Source: DASVSE01 sp036399715
GTDB taxonomy: Bacteria; Bacteroidota; Rhodothermia; Rhodothermales; Rubricoccaceae
Direction: 5' to 3'
Assembly: GCA_036399715.1 (NCBI GenBank)
Contig: DASWMO010000099.1
Location: 1 to 12,342 of the forward strand
Length of the DNA stretch: 12,342 nucleotides
Shown here piece by piece: positions 7,519 through 12,342 of this stretch (position 1 is the stretch's first letter; each line of letters starts with the position of its first letter). The position numbers and the translations under genes are program-made. A model generated the notes under the pieces. The model had not been told where the DNA came from. It saw only the letters and a program-made list of their open reading frames with translations, and did not search any database.

Positions 7519-8958
7519 ATGCGCCCTTTTGCCCTGCTCACCCTCCTCGTCTCCGCGATGGCCGCCAACGCCCAACCGGTCGTCTCGGTCCCCGAAGGCC
7601 GCGAGTCCACATCCCTAACCGTTTACAACGGAGGCTTCGCGGTCGTCCGCGAGGTCCGGACGATCCCCCTTCGCCGCGGCCTGCTGTCGGTCCGCTTCGA
7701 GGGTGTCCCATCGCGCATCGACCCGACGAGCCTCTCGCTGGCGTCGCTCTCGGCCCCCGGCTCGGTCTCGGTCCGCGAGCAAAATTACCAGTACAACCTG
7801 GTCTCGACCCAGTCGGTCCTCGACGCGGCGGTCGGGCAGCGCATTCGGCTCGTGCGACAGATCGGCGAGACGACCGTCGTCGACGAGGGCGTGCTGATCT
7901 CGCAACCCGGCCAGGGCCGCATCGTGCGCCTCGACGACGGCCGCGTGCTCGTGGACCCCTCAGGCACGATCGAACTCACGACGCTTCCGGAGGGCCTCCT
8001 CTCCCGCCCGAGCCTGCTGTGGCAGCTCGACTCCGCCGTCGACGGGCCGCAGCGCTTGGAGGCGCGCTACCTCACCGAGGGAATTACGTGGAAGGCGGAC
8101 TACGTCGCGGTCGTGAACGACGATGAGACGTCGCTGGACCTCACGGGCTGGGTGACGCTGGATAACCAGTCGGGAACGTCGTACCGGCAGGCCGCGCTCC
8201 AGCTCATCGCCGGCGACGTCCGCCGCGTCCAGCCGCCGAGGCCGCCCATGGTGGCCCGCGGCGAGGCTGTGATGTACGACGCCGTCGCCGTTCAGGCAGC
8301 ACCCACCGAGGAAGCGTTTTTCGAGTACCACCTCTACACCTTCCCTAACCCGACGGACATCGCCGAGCGCGAGACGAAGCAGATGGAGCTGCTCTCGGCG
8401 CAGCGCGTCGGGACTGCCCGGCGGCTCGTCATCGACGCGACGGGCCAGTACTTCCCGTTCTACCGCCCCGCGCGGCCCGGCGAGACGGGCGAGGAACGCT
8501 CGGCGGCGGTCGTGATGACGGTCGCCAACACCGAGGCCAACCGCATGGGCATGCCGCTCCCCGCCGGAACGGTCCGCGTCTACAAGGCCGATGCGCGCGG
8601 CGCGCTCCAGTTTCTCGGCGAGGACCGCATCGAGCACACGCCGCGCGGCGAGACGCTGCGACTGTACGTCGGCGACGCCTTCGACGTCGTCGGGACGAGA
8701 ACGGAGGTCTCGGCGCGCCAGATTTCGAACCGCGAGCGCGAGATCACGGTCGAGATCTCGGTCCGCAACCGCAAGACGACAGCCGCTGAGGTCGACGTCG
8801 TCGAGCGGGCGTTCTACGGCGACTGGCGCATCGTTTCGGCGACGGTCGACGGCCGCGACGCGCAGCCCGAGCGCCTCGACGCGCGCACGGCACAGTGGAG
8901 CCTCCGACTCGGGGCGGACGAGACGGCGACGATCCGCTACACGGCCCGTCTGCGATAA
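7519..8958 (+). CDS. Secreted DUF4139 domain-containing protein
   Basis: 479-residue exported protein of the DUF4139 family, whose biochemical role is unknown; relatives are annotated as mucoidy-inhibitor-like. The chosen ATG at 7519 gives a Sec signal peptide, MRPFALLTLLVSAMAANA, with likely cleavage after Ala18 (ANA, then QP). The N-terminal strand LTVYNGGFAVVRE (33-45) is a family hallmark. The core region follows at about 184-234, with YLTEGITWKADY and then LDLTGWVTLDNQSGTSY before LQLIAGDV. The C-terminal half is all-beta, with VVMTVANTEANRMGMPLPAG and a repeated VEISVRNRK-type strand, suggesting immunoglobulin-like folds. There is no lipobox and no sorting tail, so it is probably periplasmic or secreted. 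It stands alone on the plus strand and ends 5 bases from the convergent FG-GAP gene. Family assignment is confident; function is not known. Confidence 0.85.
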   Translation: MRPFALLTLLVSAMAANAQPVVSVPEGRESTSLTVYNGGFAVVREVRTIPLRRGLLSVRFEGVPSRIDPTSLSLASLSAPGSVSVREQNYQYNLVSTQSVLDAAVGQRIRLVRQIGETTVVDEGVLISQPGQGRIVRLDDGRVLVDPSGTIELTTLPEGLLSRPSLLWQLDSAVDGPQRLEARYLTEGITWKADYVAVVNDDETSLDLTGWVTLDNQSGTSYRQAALQLIAGDVRRVQPPRPPMVARGEAVMYDAVAVQAAPTEEAFFEYHLYTFPNPTDIAERETKQMELLSAQRVGTARRLVIDATGQYFPFYRPARPGETGEERSAAVVMTVANTEANRMGMPLPAGTVRVYKADARGALQFLGEDRIEHTPRGETLRLYVGDAFDVVGTRTEVSARQISNREREITVEISVRNRKTTAAEVDVVERAFYGDWRIVSATVDGRDAQPERLDARTAQWSLRLGADETATIRYTARLR

Positions 8959-8963
8959 GTCGA

Positions 8964-11174
8964 CTATCCGACGCGTGTAAACCGCGCCGTCGCCTCGCGG
9001 CGGCCGGCGCGGAGGCGGACGACGTAGACGCCGGCCGGGACGGCCCGGCCTGCTGTGTCGCGGCCGTCCCACTCGGCCTCGCGGCCCGTGAAGTGGACGC
9101 GCCGGACCTCGCGGCCGCGCACGTCGAACACGACCGCCTCGCCCTGCACGTCCGCGCTCGCGACGAACCGTGACGCGCCCGACGATGGGTTCGGGCGAAC
9201 GTCGAGGCGCAATCCGTCCGTCCGGCCGCCGGGCGCCTCGGTCGAGGACGTGCCGCCCGAGCGGCGCCAGAAGAGGACTCCGCCGGCGTCGGTCCCGGCG
9301 AAGAGGTCGAGGTCGCCGTCGCCGTCGGCGTCGGCGAGGGCGGGCGCCGTTCGGCGGCGGCCAGCCACGAGCGGCGCTTCGGCCGTAAATGCCGGGGCCG
9401 TCCGCGTGCCCGTGTTGCGGAACGTCAGGACGGCTCCCGTCGCGGTCCCGACGAGCAGGTCGAGGTCGCCGTCGCCGTCGAGGTCGGCGAGCGCCGGCGC
9501 GCTGTCCTGCCCCACGACGTCCGGAATGCCGGCGGCGAGCGCGAACGCCACGTCGGGCGCCTGCGGGCTGCCGTTGGCCTCGACGAGAAACGATGCGGCC
9601 TGAGGCGTGCCGACATTGCGGTGGACGCGGACGCGCCCGCTCGACGCGCCCGTGACGAGGTCGAGGTCGCCGTCGCCGTCGAGGTCGCCGAGGGCGCCGC
9701 GGGCATACTGCCCGGCATCGACGCCGCCGAACCCGCGCGCGCCGGCCGTCTCGGCGTCGAGCGCGAACGCGGGTGCCGTCGCCGTGCCCGCATTGCGCAG
9801 GAGCGCGAACCGGCCGTTGAAACCGCCGACGAGCAGGTCGAGGTCGCCGTCGCCGTCGAGGTCGCCCGCGACGGGGCCGTAGCCGCCGTAGTCGTAGGCG
9901 AGCGAGAGGTAATCGGCGTCTGCAAGTTCGAAATCCGGCGCCGTTGCGGTCCCGATATTGCGGTAGAAAGCCAGGCGCGCGCGGCCTGAGACGTCGAGGC
10001 CGGTCTCGGACCCGACGAGCAGGTCGGGGTCGCCGTCGCCGTCGAGGTCCGCGAGGGCCGGCACGGCGCGCGAACCGACGTCGACGGATCCGAGGAGGCG
10101 GTCCGAGCGGCGCTGGAAGTCCGGCGTCGCAGCCGTGCCGGCGTTCTCGTAGTAGAGCAGGTTGTCGACGGCCGAGCGCGGGTCGAAGCACAGCCCGCGT
10201 TGAACCCCGACGACGAGGTCGAGGTCGCCGTCGCCGTCGGCGTCGCCGAAGTCCGACGCGTTGTAGCCGCCCGACGTGAGCGGCTGCCCGACGGGGTAAC
10301 GGTCCGAGACGAGCGAGAATGCGGGGTCCGCGGGCGTGCCGGAGTTGGCGAAAAAGTAGAGGCTCGGCGCAAAGAAGTCGCCCCAGATCAGTTCGGGCCG
10401 GCCGTCGGCCGTGAGATCCACGAGGCGAAGGGCGTTGGCACCGTGGCGGCGGAGCGTCTCGGAGAGGACGGGCGCGGCGGGGCCGCTGCCGGGAACGACC
10501 GGCGCAAAGGTGCCGGGCGCGGGGCGGCCGCCGCACTGCGGGTTGGGCTCGTAGACGCTGATGTCCTCGAACGTCGCGGTGACGAACGTGAACCGCGGCG
10601 CGCCGGCGGCGTCGGCTCCGTCGTTGCGGTAGAGCGAGACCGTCCCGAGGTCCGCCTTGCCGGCGAGCAGGTCGAGGTCGCCGTCGCCATCGGCGTCGGC
10701 GAGGTCCGGGATGGACGAGTCCTCAATGGCGACGGGCTCGCCGGCCGTGTCCACGAGCAGGTCCGAGACGCGCGTGAAGACGGGCGCGGCGGCCGTCCCG
10801 GTGTTGCGGTAGGCGCGGACGCGCCCGGGCTCGCCGCGCGTGACGAGGTCGAGGTCGCCGTCGCGGTCGAGGTCGCCGAAGGCGGACCAGTTGCCGGGCT
10901 CGATGTCGCCCAGGCGGTCCGTACGCCAGACGTAGCCCGCCGGCGTCTTCTCGAACAGCTGCAGGCCCGCCCCGCCGACGTTAAGCACGAGGTCGGCGTC
11001 GCCGTCGCCGTCGAGGTCCGCGAAGGACGGGCGTGGCTCGAAGAAGCCGCCGGCGAACGGGAACGCGACCGCTCCGCCAGCGGCGTCGCGGACGGGGAAC
11101 GGCGCTGCCTCGCGGACGAACGGCTGAGCGTGGGCCGCACCGGCGGCGAGGAAGAGGAGCAGAACGGTGCGCAT
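8964..11174 (-). CDS. Secreted FG-GAP/VCBS repeat protein with T9SS-like sorting tail
   Basis: 736-residue exported protein. The signal peptide MRTVLLLFLAAGAAHA is followed by QPF, with cleavage expected after residue 16. Ten FG-GAP/VCBS-type repeats occupy about residues 51-640. Most carry DLDGDGDLDLLVG, the DxDxDGxxD-like calcium loop of beta-propeller blades, followed by a YRNTG-type strand; the fourth repeat (DLTADGRPELIWG) has lost most of the acidic residues. From about residue 656 a C-terminal domain with LDVRPNPSSG, FDVRGREVRRV, WDGRDTAGRAVPAGVYVVR and a short basic end matches the type A sorting tail of type IX secretion. The likely location is therefore the cell surface or medium, with a role in binding or adhesion inferred from the propeller. 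The ATG at 11174 has no Shine-Dalgarno sequence. An integrin-alpha-like or lectin-type function is possible, and no catalytic domain is visible. Confidence 0.88.
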   Translation of the reverse strand: MRTVLLLFLAAGAAHAQPFVREAAPFPVRDAAGGAVAFPFAGGFFEPRPSFADLDGDGDADLVLNVGGAGLQLFEKTPAGYVWRTDRLGDIEPGNWSAFGDLDRDGDLDLVTRGEPGRVRAYRNTGTAAAPVFTRVSDLLVDTAGEPVAIEDSSIPDLADADGDGDLDLLAGKADLGTVSLYRNDGADAAGAPRFTFVTATFEDISVYEPNPQCGGRPAPGTFAPVVPGSGPAAPVLSETLRRHGANALRLVDLTADGRPELIWGDFFAPSLYFFANSGTPADPAFSLVSDRYPVGQPLTSGGYNASDFGDADGDGDLDLVVGVQRGLCFDPRSAVDNLLYYENAGTAATPDFQRRSDRLLGSVDVGSRAVPALADLDGDGDPDLLVGSETGLDVSGRARLAFYRNIGTATAPDFELADADYLSLAYDYGGYGPVAGDLDGDGDLDLLVGGFNGRFALLRNAGTATAPAFALDAETAGARGFGGVDAGQYARGALGDLDGDGDLDLVTGASSGRVRVHRNVGTPQAASFLVEANGSPQAPDVAFALAAGIPDVVGQDSAPALADLDGDGDLDLLVGTATGAVLTFRNTGTRTAPAFTAEAPLVAGRRRTAPALADADGDGDLDLFAGTDAGGVLFWRRSGGTSSTEAPGGRTDGLRLDVRPNPSSGASRFVASADVQGEAVVFDVRGREVRRVHFTGREAEWDGRDTAGRAVPAGVYVVRLRAGRREATARFTRVG
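9304..10688. repeat. Repeated calcium-loop coding unit within the FG-GAP gene
   Basis: The 20-mer AGGTCGAGGTCGCCGTCGCC occurs six times without change on the plus strand, starting at 9304, 9457, 9658, 9835, 10216 and 10669. Near-identical copies start at 10021 and 10846. It encodes, in antisense, the DGDLDL core of the FG-GAP repeats. The spacing is irregular (153-453 bases) because the blades between the cores differ. Confidence 0.85.
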
Positions 11175-11332
11175 CGGGGACGGAGAGTCGGGGGCGGAAG
11201 GTCTCTAACGCGCGGCCCCGTCACAACGTTTTGCACCCGGGCGGAACGGCAGGGCTGAGGGCACGAAGCGGAGGCTCAGGGCACCCGGCGCATCGGCCGA
11301 TGACAGGCTGGCGGAGGCCATTGAAACCGCCG

Positions 11333-11506
11333 GGGAGCCCATCGTCGGGTTCGGGAGCCCGTCGGTCAGTCTGGGAAGCGTGTTGGTGCTCTCGGGTAAC
11401 CTGTTGGCAGCATTCGGGAGCCTGTTGTCGACTCTGGGGAGCCTGTTGGTGGCATTTAGGAGTCTGTTGGCATGGTTGGGGAGCCTGTTGGTGGTATCGG
11501 GGAGCA
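11333..11506. repeat. Degenerate tandem array, 21-bp period, about eight copies
   Basis: Copies begin at 11333, 11353, 11374, 11395, 11416, 11437, 11458 and 11479, with a broken ninth at 11500. The plus-strand consensus starts GGGAGCCTGTTGGTGGCAT and has two more variable bases. The GGGAGCC and TGTTGG parts are the most conserved; the two copies nearest the FG-GAP gene are the most diverged, and the first is 20 bp long. The period equals two helical turns, so the conserved core faces the same side of the DNA in each copy. It is also seven codons, so each reading frame stays in phase through it. No repeat family is recognised. Confidence 0.85.
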
Positions 11507-11573
11507 GTCCCGGGGCCTGCCAACGGCGTCGGGAGCGCTGCGGCACCGGCGAGTGGTGATCCGCGGCGCTTTC

Positions 11574-11595
11574 GCGGTCCGCAGCAGCAGACCGC
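11574..11595 (+). promoter_or_regulatory. Small inverted repeat in the ABC-F leader
   Basis: GCGGTC and GACCGC form a perfect 6-bp stem around a 10-base loop (CGCAGCAGCA), ending 32 bases before the ABC-F start codon. It could be a leader hairpin or an operator half-site pair. In DNA of this GC content such repeats also arise by chance. Confidence 0.25.
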
Positions 11596-11627
11596 AGCAT
11601 CTTCCGGGCCAGTCCACACGCTCCGCC

Positions 11628-12342
<715 letters not shown>

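Larger units (their letters stand above)
11175..11627. other. 453-base divergent intergenic region
   Basis: This separates the FG-GAP gene (minus) from the ABC-F gene (plus). It contains a degenerate 21-bp tandem array (11333-11506) and a short inverted repeat near the ABC-F start (11574-11595). Between 11175 and 11332 I see no strong promoter: CGTTG (minus strand) with TAGAGACC 16 bases on is only a poor match to the Bacteroidota consensus. One minus-strand ORF (11600-11205, 131 codons) is open across it but has no recognisable product. Confidence 0.6.

Noticed and set aside
7960..10536. Minus-strand ORF of 858 codons across the DUF4139 and FG-GAP genes
   Set aside because: It is an Arg-rich shadow frame; the FG-GAP frame has a signal peptide, repeats and a sorting tail, and the DUF4139 gene lies on the other strand.
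9304..10866. The repeats of about 20-30 bases as a possible CRISPR array
   Set aside because: Spacing is irregular and everything lies in one reading frame encoding calcium loops, so these are protein repeats.
11195..11238. Possible promoter for the FG-GAP gene (TTG, then TAGAGACC)
   Set aside because: The second element does not match TAnnTTTG and the spacing is short; too weak to list as a promoter.

Overview
The window is very GC-rich, gene-dense bacterial chromosome. Several features point to Rhodothermota/Bacteroidota (for example the Rhodothermales): a YfhO-family membrane protein, a DUF4139 protein, a secreted FG-GAP repeat protein with a C-terminal domain like the type IX secretion sorting tail, almost no Shine-Dalgarno sequences, and one match to the Bacteroidota sigma-A promoter (TTG, then TAnnTTTG). 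The lineage is inferred from gene content; no rRNA or marker gene is present.

Layout. (1) Minus-strand envelope cluster, 6006 down to 1: an SpII lipoprotein that looks like a degenerate M28 peptidase; a xylose-isomerase-like TIM barrel; a PlsC-type acyltransferase; YfhO; and a GT4 glycosyltransferase cut by the window start. Three of the four junctions are stop/start overlaps (TGATG, GTGA, GTGA), so the genes are probably translationally coupled. (2) Minus strand 7230-6091: a predicted outer-membrane beta-barrel protein with its own promoter and a terminator-like hairpin after it. The hairpin lies only 26 bases before the lipoprotein gene. (3) Plus strand 7519-8958: a secreted DUF4139 protein, divergent from the barrel gene. 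(4) Minus strand 11174-8964: a secreted protein with ten FG-GAP/VCBS repeats, convergent with the DUF4139 gene and 5 bases from it. (5) 11175-11627: a 453-base divergent intergenic region holding a degenerate tandem array with 21-bp period. (6) Plus strand from 11628: an ABC-F ATPase cut by the window end.

The cluster as a whole looks devoted to the cell envelope: lipid acylation (PlsC), membrane-embedded glycosyl transfer (YfhO) and cytoplasmic glycosyl transfer (GT4). The first two genes appear to encode enzyme folds whose catalytic residues are replaced. I found no tRNA, rRNA, CRISPR array, insertion sequence or phage gene. The points most worth checking are the adjacent putative pseudoenzymes, the 21-bp phased array, and the hairpin between the barrel gene and the envelope cluster.
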